DNA of 64,000 nucleotides from Agrypnia vestita (GCA_016648135.1 JADDOH010000317.1:62001-126000), one strand, 5' to 3'; counted from the stretch's first letter, positions 32,626 through 45,301 are shown. Translations and numbers: made by a program. The notes: a model not told the origin generated them from the sequence alone.

Positions 32626-35433
32626 TTTGGGAATGACATATTTATATAACATTTATGTAGAAATATAATTCCTAATAATAAATAATTAGCTTTCTATACT
32701 AATAATAAAGATATAATAATAAAATTGCTGTAGTTGAATAACTAGTTAAGACCTAATACTAAGACAAATTTACAAGGTAACTATTTGCAAAAAGGATTTA
32801 GTTATTTATAATATTTAATTTGGCTATTAACACTTTTTCTAATTTTTTTAAATAAAGGTTTATTAACATTTTAAGTGCTCCCTAATTCTGATGCAAACTA
32901 CAAGATTTTACTCACATTTATGGAAATCATTGAAATAATTACGAATTATTTTTTTTAAATATCATCCTTATCCTTGTTATTAAAAAATAATTACGTAATT
33001 TCTTATTAGTATAGAAATCTGGTTGTATAGAATTTGGGACATTTTGAAAATATTTTATCAATAGAATTATGTGAACTTTTCAGTAATGCACTATATTATC
33101 GCGAAACGTGACTATTACACTTAGAATTTCTAACGTTAGTTGGCGAGACGTTCTCCTTGAGTGAAGACGCCTTGTATTCCAGCAGCTCCGCAGATGGTGT
33201 TGACTGCATACCGTTTATACTATTATTGAGTGATATTATTGGAGTGCATTTCCTGTGTGCTCGCCGTAACGACGGAATTTCTCCGTCATTCCATTTGATG
33301 AGATTGATAACAGCGCGCTCACACGCCGCTGCCGCGGTATTGCGATGCATCACGCGACCGTCGATCAAACGGACGGATGTCGGTTAGCTGTTTGTCCGAT
33401 CCCCGCTAGGGAAAACAAATAACGCCATTTCGGTCTATCTCCATTGTGTTGTTTTTGTAATATGTCATTATACCCGTTCACGAACGACATTTTTCATCTC
33501 ACACGGGCTGTCGCCTTTGTGCGGTGTCACGTTGTTTGTTTTCTTCTCGAGGCCAACGAATTGTCACAGTTGTTTGTGTGTAACCGATACACCAAACTTG
33601 TACTACTTTTGCAATATATACAGTTTGCTCGTGGCAAATACCGTCTGCCTCGCTTAAGATCGAGCGGGACATGTGTTTTCATTGTTAAAGCAATTTGTGA
33701 AATCAAGTTTATCTCGCTTTCATCCTCTTTTCGCTTGCAAAATAATCTCGAGTTTGTTTTCGCCAAAACAATTTGATTGACTGGCAACTTGCATCAACTC
33801 TGTCTGACCTTTCGATATCAAATGTTTTGGTAAAATGTTCGATATATTTAGATTCATATTTATATTTAGACTTATCACGTTGACCTGCAGGTTGAACACG
33901 CATCAGTGTGATAAACCATATTGTATTTTTCAATTCAATTAAATAGTTTTCTTTGCCTACTTCATATAAACTTCAAATAAACATTTATAGAGTGCACAGT
34001 GCATTTGATATTTATTTTCCATGAATTTGATCGTACAGTGTTGGATAATGCGCTGCAGCTCTAATTATTTATTTTTCTTAAATCACATGACAATGCAAAA
34101 ATGTAAGAAGAGTCAATTCATTCAATTATTTCTTATGACGACATTGGACGTCTATTACTGACGTCACATTCGGAGTACGGTCCGGTCTACTACAATCGAG
34201 AACCATCGACACACGACGCTGATGATCTGAATTATTACTTTACCGGAATCATTTCATAGGAGCTTTAATGGACGCAGCATTACTGAAACCTGATTTAATA
34301 AATTATAAATCTTAAGTATCTCTTACTTTACTTAGCCTTACTCTTCTGTCTTGATACATAACTCCCATGTCATCTTACGCGTGCTCATCGATTTTTGCTA
34401 GTTTAACAGCCGTTTTCCAGTAATTGATGCATGCCAAACTGGAATACTAAATCACGTGAATAAATGGATTATAAATTATGAAATAGATTGCGGTTTGGAT
34501 GAGTAAAAATTGTTTTTAAAAATGTATTTAAAAAAAAAATTCGGGCATTTACTGAGATATCCAGAAATAGATCTTTCATTTCATAATGCATGGAAATTTT
34601 GCAGAAAATTTAGACCCCGGATGATGAAAAACCCGAAGCAATGGTTTGACTGATCTACTACTATAGAGATTTTTTGGGTACCTATCAGTAATCAAATTGA
34701 CGATAGCTAATATGATATAACTAATGTTTGTTGAACGGATAAGGCACGAGAAGAGGGTCATGCCAAGTCTTTCGTGGGCGTCTTCTATCTCTGTTACCAA
34801 TTACACGTGTTGTATATCTTTCTAATAATTTCTGCTCATTCATTTATTAACGTCTTGTAATCCTGTTCACTATGCTATAATAAGCAGTACGCTCGCTCTA
34901 ATTTTACTTTTATTTACTGTATAATGTAAAAAAATTTCCATCTAAAAATATGTGTTTTATATGTGTTATGTAGGATATTTGGTTGTTTTGTATCCAACGC
35001 CTGCCGTTATAAATATCACATTTCCACCAAACGTGTAGTTAATGTAACCTTTACACGCGGCTCTCTTTTACTCTCGTGATTGTTTTGTTTACCACGCAGA
35101 CTCTTATGTCGGTACGTATGCACGTACATCACATTTCCTTTTGTTCGATTCGTTTCATCCGGACCCCGATGATAAACAACAAATTACATTAATTGAGAAA
35201 CATTGGAAAGTGTATCACGAAACCACCACATTCGATACCGCTGGCCGTGTTTCTTCATTCTTACATTTGAAGTACACATGTACGTGAAATCCAGTTATAT
35301 AATCGCGACATTACATCTATTTGCGGTAGATAGATGATTAATGTTTACATTACTATTATCCGTAACCTACGATGTTTTCATATTCATCTCGGTTATCGCA
35401 TTACTGTAAGATTCTTTACTTTATGATTTGTTA
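32626..35433. other. Intergenic DNA without supported features
   Basis: 33130-33700 is somewhat GC-richer and has ORFs of 75-110 codons on both strands, none with recognisable domains or splice context. The rest is AT-rich and unremarkable. Confidence 0.5.
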
Positions 35434-35535
35434 TAGAATTACAAACAAGATATAACATATGCAGATATAATTAACTCGAGCGGTCGTAGAATTACAAACA
35501 AGATATGATATAACATATTAAGATATAATTATCTC
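35434..35535 (+). repeat. Diverged tandem duplication of about 52 bp
   Basis: AGAATTACAAACAAGATATA and a later AGATATAATTA segment occur twice in succession (about 35439-35490 and 35491-35532). Confidence 0.7.
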
Positions 35536-35799
35536 AGCCTGCAGTGTTTGCAGATAAATTAATCAATTATAATTTGATTTAATTAATTTTTGAGCTTGGT
35601 GCAATCAATACTTGTTTTTGTTACGTACTTTGTGATGATAACCTTTACTGAATAAACTTTTGTTCGTTGAAAGGTTTTATCTTTTTATAAAGAACATTTA
35701 TACATTAGGTATCCGATATTTGGACCCTTCGTCGGTACGTTTATGCTTGTAGATTTACTGGACGTGTAAACCATGTGCAAGCTGGATACTATTGGACTC

Positions 35800-36240
35800 A
35801 TTTTTTTTTTCATCTGCTTCCATGGAATGGAAACATGGACATTGAATGCAAGCGGTGGAAATGTAATGTCTTTGACATGTGGTACTGGACGTAAATGGAT
35901 GGAAACCCTTGTTCAGCAATGTGCAATAACGCCTTAATTTTGATGCAACTCGGGATGGACTATCCCCGATCTATCCACATAAAATCCACCCTCCAATTTT
36001 TGAGTACCTACATCGCCCGCAGAAAAGACGGAAGAAGCTGGTGGTGGTTGAAAAGGTGGAAGATCAGAGAGGAAGTGGCCGATCTCCAACTCGATGGACT
36101 GAATATTATAGCTATCGTATTGGAACGGCTATCCAATCTGCGGGCTGCAAAGAAAGCTGAAGGAAGATTATCAATGACATCAGCACTTCCACGATACAGG
36201 AGTCTCGATCTTCACAAATGAAGAAACCAACTGGAGAGGA
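35800..36240 (+). pseudogene. Degenerate LINE reverse-transcriptase C-terminus
   Basis: Different frames give HGMETWTLNA (the Y-G-x-E-T-W-x-L block after RT) near 35823 and RGSGRSPTRWTEYY near 36074. That is the G-R-G-R-P-P-x-R-W-x-D endpiece found at the C terminus of insect LINE proteins. A downstream QSAGCK-type block follows. At least two frame changes separate them. The 108-codon ORF at 35895-36221 is a chance frame over this remnant. Confidence 0.7.
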
Positions 36241-36928
36241 AGAAACCGTGAAAATTTCTTGCGGGTACTTATGTACGCGCGGTACAAGTTGTAGGTACTT
36301 AAAAATATATATTAATGACGCTCAAAGTATTGTTTTATAAAAATTTACACTGATCATTGACGATTATTTTATTAAGAAAATAATTAAAACTCGTGCTTAC
36401 AGAAATGTAACCTCGAATACCTAATTAAAATTTAAATATTGAAAAAAAAAATTCGTGAACTCGCATGTAAACAGAATCTGACTAGAATTTAGCATGGCGT
36501 TGTTAGTTCTGGTCTGGCATTTCTGCTACATGTTCCGCTATATGCTGTGTGCGCAACTTCCGTTCCAAAAAAAAAAATTACCCTAAATGCGCCAAAAGAA
36601 GTATAACTTTAAAAATATTGACGAGAATGCAAAAATCGAATAATGCGCTCGTTTGAAAATCCCTGGCATGAAATGCAGACATTGTTATCAATTAGCATAA
36701 TCATATTTACAGAGTCATCTCACGATTCTGAATAACATATTTCATCTTATTTGCCATTGTGAAGTTACGAACGAACCTATAATTATTTGATACTAAGTAT
36801 TGTATCCTATTTCGTGTTACCCGCAACCGTCCATGGCTTATTTGCCTTGACACACTCAACTATTCTTTACGACAACACAATTATTATATTTTCAACATTA
36901 TCACGAATTTCAGCTGGATATGCCTATT

Positions 36929-37192
36929 GTCATTTTTAATCGTATCTTAAGGGATTTTGACTTGATATTTTTTTCACTTAATTTGGTTCATTTTTGCATC
37001 ACGGAATTAAGAATTGTAAAACTACAATTAATTCTAGCATTCTGCTTTGGAGCTATCGCAAACGTAGTTCCAAAGCAGAGTGCTAAAATCAAAAGTAATT
37101 TGACAATTTTAAATTCCGTGGTGCAAAAATAAACGAATTTATTTGAAAAAAATATCAGGTCAGAATCCCTTAAGATACAATTAAAAATGACA
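36929..37192. mobile_element. Foldback MITE, near-complete palindrome of 264 bp
   Basis: The left arm TGTCATTTTTAATCGTATCT pairs with the inverse at 37173-37192. Pairing continues inward through AAGGGATTTTGACTTGATAT, GCATCACGGAATT and TTCTGCTTTGGA to a centre near 37060. Both strands therefore show near-identical chance ORFs. RNA from this stretch would form a long hairpin. No clear target duplication was found. Confidence 0.8.
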
Positions 37193-37254
37193 TAATTGTT
37201 TATCATTAAAAATAATAGAATTTATTTGAAAGAATGTATATTTTGAAGCTTAAA

Positions 37255-37340
37255 AAAGTTATTTTTTTATTTTTATTTTTTTACTTTTATTTTTATTTTT
37301 TTATTAATTAACGCCCTATAGGGCTTTTACAATAGATAGG
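37255..37340 (+). repeat. T-rich low-complexity run with GCCCTATAGGGC
   Basis: (TTTTTAT)n-like sequence is followed by ACGCCCTATAGGGCTTTTAC. A related junction (TTTAATGCCCCCCAGGGCTT) occurs near 63049-63068, so this may be a dispersed repeat end. Confidence 0.5.
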
Positions 37341-39223
37341 TATAGTGTACATTAACAGAATAGGTGTATAGTTTAGAGAAGAAAAAAAAACATTATAACA
37401 TGTAAACATAGTAATGATAAAGTGAGAAGAAAATACTTAAGATATAGCACAAGCTTTGAAAGTCATAATATAATAAAGAAATATACATACAAATAAAAAT
37501 CAATTATTTAAGTCCAATTCGCCAAATACTAGTAATCTTTCAATACACCTTTTAATTTATTTTATTTAATGCTTTAATTAAATATTAATAATATTTTCTG
37601 AGCTATTTGTATTGTTTTATTTACGTCCTGAAAGTATTTCTTTTTCAATATGATGTGATTGTGATTAATATAGTATGTTCCTTTTTTAAAAACTGTCAGA
37701 TTGTATCGTCGTTTGCGTGACCTTATAACTGCAACTGCCCTACACGGCAACAACAAACAAGTTCACACAGTCTCAACTACACATATAATATCTTTCATCA
37801 CAGTCTCAACTACACTATTAATGAAATATTATTAATGAATTTGGCATTATCATTGTAGACATTATTCATGATGCTCATTAAATTTTTGAAATTGTGAAAA
37901 ATATTTAATTTGTTACCTCTTGTCGATGAAGGATTCTGTAATAATTCGAAAGAATATCACATATACGTTAAAAAGGAATATTGCTAAAAAAAATTCCACC
38001 TTGAAAAATAAAATATAGTAGTTTCATTACCAGTTGCGAAATCTATGTATACTAACTTGTTAATGAAAAAAAAAATAACAACAGATGTCTCTAGCAGAGA
38101 AATGCCCTAGGTACGATGAGTTCGAATATGGTGCAAAATGGTTCATTGTGGGTAGGTATTGCACACCCATCGTCACCATGACGAGCTTCACTGTTGTAGC
38201 GGTGACATCACGATCATCGTCAGCATACAAACATGTTTAGTGGTACCATAAATGGCCTCAACTAATCCCTACCGCCATCCTGCCAACCCATCATCTGAAT
38301 GTAAAAAGTTAAGAAATTTACTATGTAAAGGACTAAACTATGATTTCCCTCAGGCATTCACGAACGGTCAATCATTTTCTTCTCTTGCATTTTGTGCAAC
38401 AATTTTTTTACGGAAAATTAAGATAAAATATATTCGTTGAATTTAATATTCTTTAGATACATATATTTTTCTAAAACGATACAAACTAAATTATTTAATC
38501 AATTAATAAATTACGAAACCATCGATGTTTCAGAACTAAAAATTGCTCCATTTTAGTGGCTTTGTGTAACTGTAAGGACAAGTGATATAATTTTTTTCCA
38601 ATAAATATCATATCAGACATAAATTATAAGAAAACTTACTGAATAATTAAAAAATATTTTTTATTAATCAAGGATTAATTTATTCATCTATTAATAAATC
38701 TAATTTGGATTTTTTTCAACTTAAATACAACTTTTTACATATTTTTGTGGAATTGCCATTCAACTAGCCATTGGGCACGTTCCTGGGTATCAGTATTATT
38801 TTTGACTGTGTAGTATTAAAATAATGTGTCAAATATAAGAAGCATAAATACAGAAGAAAAAACATGGAAAAATTATATAAAAAACGAAAATATATAATTA
38901 AAAAACCTAAGAGAAAAAAGGAAAAGTAAAAATAAAAAGAAGTAAACAACAACAGAATCTACATACTATATTATTTATATACATGTTTTAGCAGTTAAGT
39001 GAAATACTCTAGTATAAAATTAATTTTTGCAGATGAACAAATAAAATATATAAGAAAAGAGAAATATAGTAAAGATACAGTTTAAGGCAAAATTCAATTA
39101 CAGTTTATGTTTGAGTATTTCTTCCAGCTCCTGTCTATTTCTACGTTAGCCAGTATGTTACAGTTTGTTAGTTCACTTTGTAATATTATTGAAAAAAATT
39201 ATGTCACACGTCAATTTATTTGG
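37341..39223. other. AT-rich intergenic DNA, nothing recognised
   Basis: CACAGTCTCAACTACAC is repeated at 37764 and 37799. Otherwise no supported feature. Confidence 0.6.
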
Positions 39224-39289
39224 ATTACTATTTCAGACACCTCATTGAATACTATTTATGGTGTTCAATGAGGTGTCTGAAATAGTAAT
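39224..39289. repeat. Perfect 26-bp hairpin with 14-base loop
   Basis: ATTACTATTTCAGACACCTC and the next six bases (39224-39249) are the exact reverse complement of 39264-39289. Weaker pairing extends outward. It is unrelated to the MITEs seen here. It could be a palindromic element remnant or a small-RNA precursor. Confidence 0.85.
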
Positions 39290-39734
39290 GTGAAATAATT
39301 ATGTGAATTGCCGCAAGTCTCCTAGAAACTGCCCTTATTGTAGGTTCCCTCTTTACGGGATTTTCACCAGGTGTATATTCTTGATCGTGTAATTCCAATG
39401 AAACGGAAACGTCGTGTCAATTTAGTTTTTTATACTATGAACCTTCGCGATTGTCATCTTAGCGCTGTCAAAATTGGCATATTAGTATTTTGTTTTTAAA
39501 AAGAACTTTTTATTAAATTCACTACCAAAATGTTACATATACATTTTATGGGAAATATACAGTCCGCTACTACGTAATTTGTCAATTTCCTTGAGAATTT
39601 CCCTACAATGTTTGCTTTAGCCATAATACTGAACTTTTCTTTGTATTCGAAAGCATTTCTTTTTAGCGTTTTATGGCTGTATACATATAATATATACATA
39701 TATTATATGCATATAATAATATAAATAATATTAT

Positions 39735-40075
39735 ATGTTTTCAATATTTCTGACTTATTTTTTGTAAAACGATGGACTATCATTACAGTAACTTATATCG
39801 AGTATGAAAAATTCATTCCCTTTAATACAAATCAAATAAAAAAATAAAAACCTTCGAATTCCAATTGGAATTTTTTTAGGGTTTTAATCATTTTATTTAA
39901 CTTGTATTGAAACGAATGACTTGTTCGTAATTGATATTAGTTACTATAATGATAGTCCAACGATTTACAAAAAATAAGTCAGAAATATTGAAAAAAAATG
40001 CAAACTTTGATGTCGCATATCTCCTTAACTATTGATATTAGGTCATAATAGCTTGAACATTTTCGACTCATAATG
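39735..40075. mobile_element. Family B MITE, missing its outer ends
   Basis: The inverted arms TTTCAATATTTCTGACTTAT (39738) and ATAAGTCAGAAATATTGAAA (39974) flank a core, with AACTATTGATATTAGGTCAT and CATTTTCGACTCATAATG on the right. The terminal CAGGGTG motif is absent; a LINE 3' end starts at the right edge. Confidence 0.75.
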
Positions 40076-40200
40076 CGAAAATGTATGAATGTAGACGAAG
40101 CGAAAGTTGTATGTCAGGACAGAAGAGTATGACGCTCTATCCTCTCTGCCTACCCCCACGGAGAAACGGCGTGATGGTAAGTAAGTAAGTAAGTAAGTAA
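40076..40200 (+). pseudogene. 3' end of a LINE with (GTAA)n tail
   Basis: ATGTATGAATGTAGACGAAG codes for the CMNVDEA-type block. TCTCTGCCTACCCCCACGGA, then AACGGCGTGATGGTAAGTAA, form the 3' terminus, ending in GTAA repeats (40173-40200). The same terminus is present at about 53010-53115 and 60480-60580. Confidence 0.75.
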
Positions 40201-40241
40201 CAGCCGTGTACGAACTGTGAGTATTTGTTCATACACAACTG

Positions 40242-40282
40242 ATTTAATTTTATCAAAACGACCGGTTTTGATAAAATTAAAT
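40242..40282. repeat. Perfect 18-bp hairpin with 5-base loop
   Basis: ATTTAATTTTATCAAAAC (40242-40259) is the exact reverse complement of 40265-40282, around GACCG. It lies just after the LINE tail. Confidence 0.85.
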
Positions 40283-40540
40283 TGTGAGGAGGAACAAACT
40301 TTAACTGTATTTACGGATCAATAATAATTCTACACAAATTGATCAAATGTTTGAACATAATACCTAAATAAGTGATAAAGCTTCCAGTTAATTTTCGGAT
40401 ACCAGTGTTTTTATTTGCCTTCATGCAATATATGTTACGCTATAAAGCACGAATATGATCCTAGTGCCCGCTTAAAGATACGAAGTTATTTATAAAATAT
40501 ATGCATGCGTAATATTGATAAAATTGCTTTTATTTGTCAG

Positions 40541-40722
40541 ATCCGGGAAGCTTATCTACAATATTTAGTTTTCCTGTGCCGTATCTCGTGACGCCACCGC
40601 AACACCTGTACGGACGTACTTACTTGCAGCAGTTTCACACTGAGGTTTTTCCAATGTACTCGTATTTGGGATTTTTCGGAGAAGAACCGCAATGTTGTGG
40701 TACTTCTCCGAAACCTGTTTAA
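40541..40722 (+). CDS. Candidate terminal coding exon, unknown product
   Basis: TTGCTTTTATTTGTCAG is a strong splice acceptor (AG 40539-40540). Behind it the frame stays open for about 60 codons to TAA at 40720-40722, in phase 1. The peptide is hydrophobic and Pro/Tyr/Phe-rich (FSFPVPYLVTPPQHLYG near the start, ending GFFGEEPQCCGTSPKPV), and its composition is less AT-driven than chance frames nearby. I do not recognise the family. No upstream exon was found, so this may be the last exon of a gene with large introns, or a chance ORF. A possible AATAAA is near 40931. Confidence 0.35.
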
Positions 40723-41237
40723 AAAACATTCTATGTTTCATTAACTTTCTGAATTAATAATCTTTTAAACGTGGACTACCTTTGTAAATAATATTATATG
40801 TACCTAATACGATACGCCCCAAATATCTGTCATTTCTGATATGTTCGACTCAACGTTTCAAGGCTTTGCCTCAAAAGTTAGTTAGAAATTCGTCTCCCAC
40901 AGTAAAGGCACAAATTTGTTACTAAGTAAAAATAAACTTAAAAAGTAGATTCCTAATCGATTTAAAGCGTAGAAAACTTTGTTAATGATGTAACGAATCA
41001 TTCTTTTTAGAGTAGTTGTTATTTCAAGAGGATGTACTTCTTTATACATTTAACAATAACCGTACTTGTCATGCGATACACGATGTTGACCTTGGAACCC
41101 GCACCCTTTATACTTGCAAGATGATGTTGTGTCTCGTATAATTTGTTGTTCCACTAAATGTGTCTTGATTTATTTGATGATTTACGACTATTTCATTTGT
41201 AAAAATAATATTCGTTCGTAGATAATAAATTAAGGAA

Positions 41238-41242
<5 letters not shown>

Positions 41243-41288
<46 letters not shown>

Positions 41289-41291
41289 ATT
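41243..41291 (+). repeat. (TA)n(TG)n microsatellite
   Basis: About 15 TA units followed by about seven TG units. Confidence 0.95.
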
Positions 41292-41329
41292 TTATTCTAC
41301 ATTAATTCAGTGTTTGTCAAAAATGTTTT

Positions 41330-41690
41330 ACCCTATTTTTACTTATATTAACTCGTGGCGTCTGCTTGCTTGCCGGCTTGCCGTTGAAAAAACTTTGGAT
41401 CGATTTTTAACCCTTTTCCCGTGATCCAATCGAGCTGAAACTTTGCAAGCAGACTCATGGCGACGATCAAGAAGATCTATCAAAGTTTCGTTAAAAAAAA
41501 TAATAATTATAGTGTAATTTTGGATTTTTCAAATTTTTAATTTTTTTTTCATACAAGTTGTATGGATATTTCAATGCATACGGTAGACGCGAAACCCGAA
41601 AATGAGCAAGGGAGTATTGTAAAAACTTGGTTTTTATGGGTTACTTTTTTAGAGTTTTATTTAGAATTATCTACTGCGATCGGTTACAGC
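41330..41690 (-). repeat. Dispersed repeat family A, one unit
   Basis: TCGTGGCGTCTGCTTGCTTG, then GATCCAATCGAGCTGAAACT and GGCGACGATCAAGAAGATCT, are the inverse of the blocks at 7045-7448. It extends to AAACTTGGTTTTTATGGGTT near 41640, a terminus also seen at 58000. Confidence 0.75.
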
Positions 41691-42149
41691 GCATCTAAGT
41701 TTTTATTATAATTTTATATTGTATCTATGTACGTACGTATGATAGCTGGGCGTCTTATAGAATATTTTCACTTAGCGATTAAATGACTCTTTATATATAA
41801 ATCATTTCAAGGCGATGTCGAAATCAGCTCGTCAGTCATAATGATCGCTAATTGCTTTTCTCCTTCTATGATTGTGGCCAGGGTCCGAACAGTCTCAGCG
41901 TCTCTTGAGCTTTATTTGCCCCCGATGTACCGACTTCCACATTTTCACTCCATGCTGCTCTACATTACATAATAATTATTACGCTTGGCGTATTTTGTCT
42001 TCACTTTATACTCTCTTAGCTAGTAGCAAAAACTTCGGGGGAGTCTTTCTCATTCATTTTCATTCTCTCGTTCAATTATGAATATAAAATATTCGTTACA
42101 CTTTGGGTCAAATGTCAACACTTAGTGAACGGGAGGTAAGCGACATCAA

Positions 42150-42260
42150 TGTTAGATTTTTTTTTCAATTTTTCTGAGATATCTTTTGTAAAACGCTTGA
42201 CCATCATAAAAATAATTTATATCGAATATTAAAAATTCGTTCACTTTGATAGTCAAATAA
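42150..42260. mobile_element. Family B MITE fragment
   Basis: TTTTTTTTCAATTTTTCTGA ... AAAACGCTTGACCATCATAA ... AATTCGTTCACTTTGA matches the inner arm and core of the 47062 copy. Confidence 0.6.
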
Positions 42261-43975
42261 ATCGCAGTAGTATTTCGCCGACGAGTTTAATAGTAGTTTG
42301 TGGTTAGATTAAAGTTGTACACTGTCAGTATATTAAATCAATTAGTTTTGGTCCTCGTTTCATTTTAACATATTAATTTTCTGGCACTTCGAGACATTCC
42401 CCTTTATTCCCAGCTTAACAAGGTTGTTTTATTAATAAAATATTAAATAGACGAAGTGTACGCGTAAAGTGATATATTGACAGTCAAGACATGATTGTTG
42501 CGTTTTATTTCTATCTTACTTACATTAATTACTTCTTATTTTTACTTACTGGTGTACAACAATTACATATGACTAGGGTACTATTCAAATCATTGTTATA
42601 TTTCCAGAGATAACCCGTTAATAACGACAGGAAATAAATGTGTTTAAATCATTTGTTTATATTAAAAATTTAATATTTAATTACAGACAGTACAATTTTT
42701 ATGTGTAACGTGATAGATTTCATTGACCTTGGAACCCATGAGCTTGCACGCTGATTAATATCTCGTATGACTTAATATTATATATATTGCAATTATTTTT
42801 ATTTTCTACATTGTTTCTAATTTCTCAATAATAAATTTATTTTATAGCTTCCTATTCCAATCTTTTTTTAATTGAGATTCGAACACAAAATACGTGTCTC
42901 TTCAATATTCTTACTATTTTCTAACTAAGCTAAAAAAGCTTGCGCTATGAAAGTCGAACCAATTTGCCGGTTTCCTGGAATGCGACTCGAACCACCAATC
43001 TACTACTACTATCGTTCACTAGGCGAACGTAATGACCACTTATTTTTGTTCTAAAGCCTTCTTTTCTTCACTGCTAGGTGCAGGCCTCTACTAACTTATA
43101 AGTTTTGTGTCCAACTTCAAAATGTATATTATATTATATTATATTAAAAAATGTATGTTATATAATAAAAATATATATTACATTAAATTGTCTTTCTAAG
43201 ACTATATATCAGGGTCAAGAAAAACCCGTTGATAACGTGTATTTTAAAAAATATTAATGAAATACAGAAGATATTGACAGCGAGTGTTAGTTTTATGTTG
43301 TCACGCGTTCCGAACTACGGTTAATATTTGTTTTTTGTTGCTATGCGTATATAAACAAACTTAAAAAAAAAAAAAAAAACCTAAACAAAAACTCACTACC
43401 TAAAAACACTAAAAAGCTAAAAATAAACTGAATAACTGAATTATTTATTTAATGCAAAGGACAAAAATACGTGATTTTCTCTAACTAATTAAATATAAAA
43501 TTATTACGTACATACGTATTCTCAATAATATTCTAAATGAACCTACATACAATATTATTATACTTAGCAATCAAGTTATTTTATTTACAAATTATAATGA
43601 TATATTTACAAAATTACAATGTGACAATTCTTGTCCAAACCTAATTACCCATTAATTTAAATAAAATATTAATATAATGTGTGCTAGGTACCTACTGATC
43701 TGTTTGAAGTCGGTGCCGAGCCAAATAGGTATTCGATAGGTTACGTACTTTCACTGTTCACAAATCAGTCCACAATTGATAGAGAAATCGATGAACATAC
43801 ATACAAAAAAATACATACAGCGTAACATAGAACCTCCTCCTTTTTTGAAGTCGGTTAAAAAGAAGGCAGTACTCGTCTATCCTGAAATGTCTCTACTCGT
43901 GTGTCCTAATTAATTGCTTAAATTTATAATATATATCTTTAATCGGAAAAAATATATAATTACACAAAAAAAAAT
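42261..43975. other. AT-rich intergenic DNA, nothing recognised
   Basis: Short (ATATT)n runs near 43126-43150 and a poly-A run near 43363. No gene supported. Confidence 0.6.
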
Positions 43976-44305
43976 CATGACGATACCAAAGGACTCCTCA
44001 GAACATCTGAAATGAGAGTGCTGAAATCCATTACTAGAAAAACTCCTTTTACGTGATCATGTTCGAAATGTACACAAGGAAAATCTGTAAAATAGAGGAT
44101 GGAGTAGATCAGAAGGATATTCTGAATGGATTACGCAGCCAGGATGGACGGCGACAGAATGTGCATACAGCAGCTAATGAAATCCTCTTTGGACGACGCT
44201 CACCCGGAAGACCATCTCAAAGATGGAGGTACAGCTGTAACTCATCATCCCAGGAGGCGTAGTTCTTTGTACACAGATCGATAGATCTAACAAAAGAAAA
44301 AGAAG
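43976..44305 (+). pseudogene. LINE reverse-transcriptase C-terminal remnant
   Basis: LLRTSEMRVLKSITRKT (about 43994) is the L-R-x-x-E-M-R-x-L-R-x-I-x-G-K-T block after the RT domain. A second frame reads YTRKICKIEDGVDQ, and RRSPGRPSQRW near 44200 is the typical S-P-G-R-P-x-x-R-W end, followed by SSQEA and a stop. A (GAAAA/GAAG)n tail follows at 44287-44308. The frame break near 44055 marks it as inactive. Confidence 0.7.
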
Positions 44306-44334
44306 AAGCAGATAATCAAACAATAATTTCGTTG

Positions 44335-44560
44335 TCTGTCCGTCTGTTCGTTCGTCCGTCCGTCAGTCTGTCTGTCTGTCTGTCCTCGTAACTTCGTTTT
44401 ACGTCCGTAATTTCCTCCGAATTACGGCCAAAACAAAATAAACGGCCGGAGATGGGGCTTGAACCCCGGGCCAGCAAACCCGAAGTCGGCGACGATTACG
44501 ATGTTGCTATCGCCGAGCCTTCAATTCACCTTCAAAAATACAGTACATGTCGGACTTGCA
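44335..44560 (-). mobile_element. tRNA-related SINE, family C
   Basis: On the minus strand there is an A-box-like GATAGCAACATCG, then TTCGGGTTTGCTGGCCCGGG and a B-box GGGGTTCAAGCCCC, and the element ends in a (GTCT/GTCC)n-type tail (plus-strand 44335-44385). Related copies are at 51365-51600, 54990-55175 and 56535-56692. Confidence 0.65.
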
Positions 44561-45301
44561 AAGACGCGAACCATTTCATTTTGCGCCCGATACCCAGAGT
44601 TTATAAAATAGTACATTTAACTGCCGGCAGGTGAAATAAAAAAAAATGTTCGAATATTTTGATAAAAAGTCGTTATTACTATGGCTGTCGGCTATAAATA
44701 AGTAAATCCTTTAGGAACCGGCATGTAAAAACACCGTGATTTTTGATGGGTTACAGCTATTTTTTTTTATAAAAATATTGTTGTTTTTCATAATTATGTC
44801 ACTATCTTGATTAAAGTGCGCGGCGAGCAGGACAGGCGCATTGCGGAGGTAGGGGCCTTATAGCCGCGGGTCTATTATTAAACACGTTTGAAATGTTTTG
44901 ACCTTGTGTCTAAATACGGATCTCGATGCGTTTGCGAAAACAAAAAAATTGACTTCGTATGTCATGCATAATATTATTTTGTTTGGCTTCCTGCATAAAC
45001 ATATTACGTACCTACGTCAACGGTGTACAGTTCTACGGTATAATTATTTATGTATTTTATTTTCCACTGGCGTTCGTTGATTACAATATTATCTGTTCAT
45101 CTATTGGCAGGAAGGTAGGTACTGTATTGAAATTAAAACGACATTCGTAACAGACAAGAGAGACTTAAAGGTGGGTACATTGTTTGTTTTTAAAGCAACG
45201 AGCCTTAATTTATTAGCAAAAAAAGGGATGTGGTCTACCACACAATATTTTTTTGTACCAATTTAGCTTATTACATAAACAAATATCCAATCTCAACATA
45301 T

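Noticed and set aside
33096..33787. Overlapping ORFs of 75-110 codons on both strands
   Set aside because: No domain, no splice signals and similar length on both strands; typical chance ORFs in a slightly GC-richer patch.
35895..36221. A 108-codon hypothetical protein
   Set aside because: The frame runs across a decayed LINE C-terminus whose recognisable blocks lie in other frames.
36920..37206. Two overlapping ORFs of 70 and 72 codons with similar peptides
   Set aside because: The similarity comes from the palindrome of a foldback MITE read on both strands.
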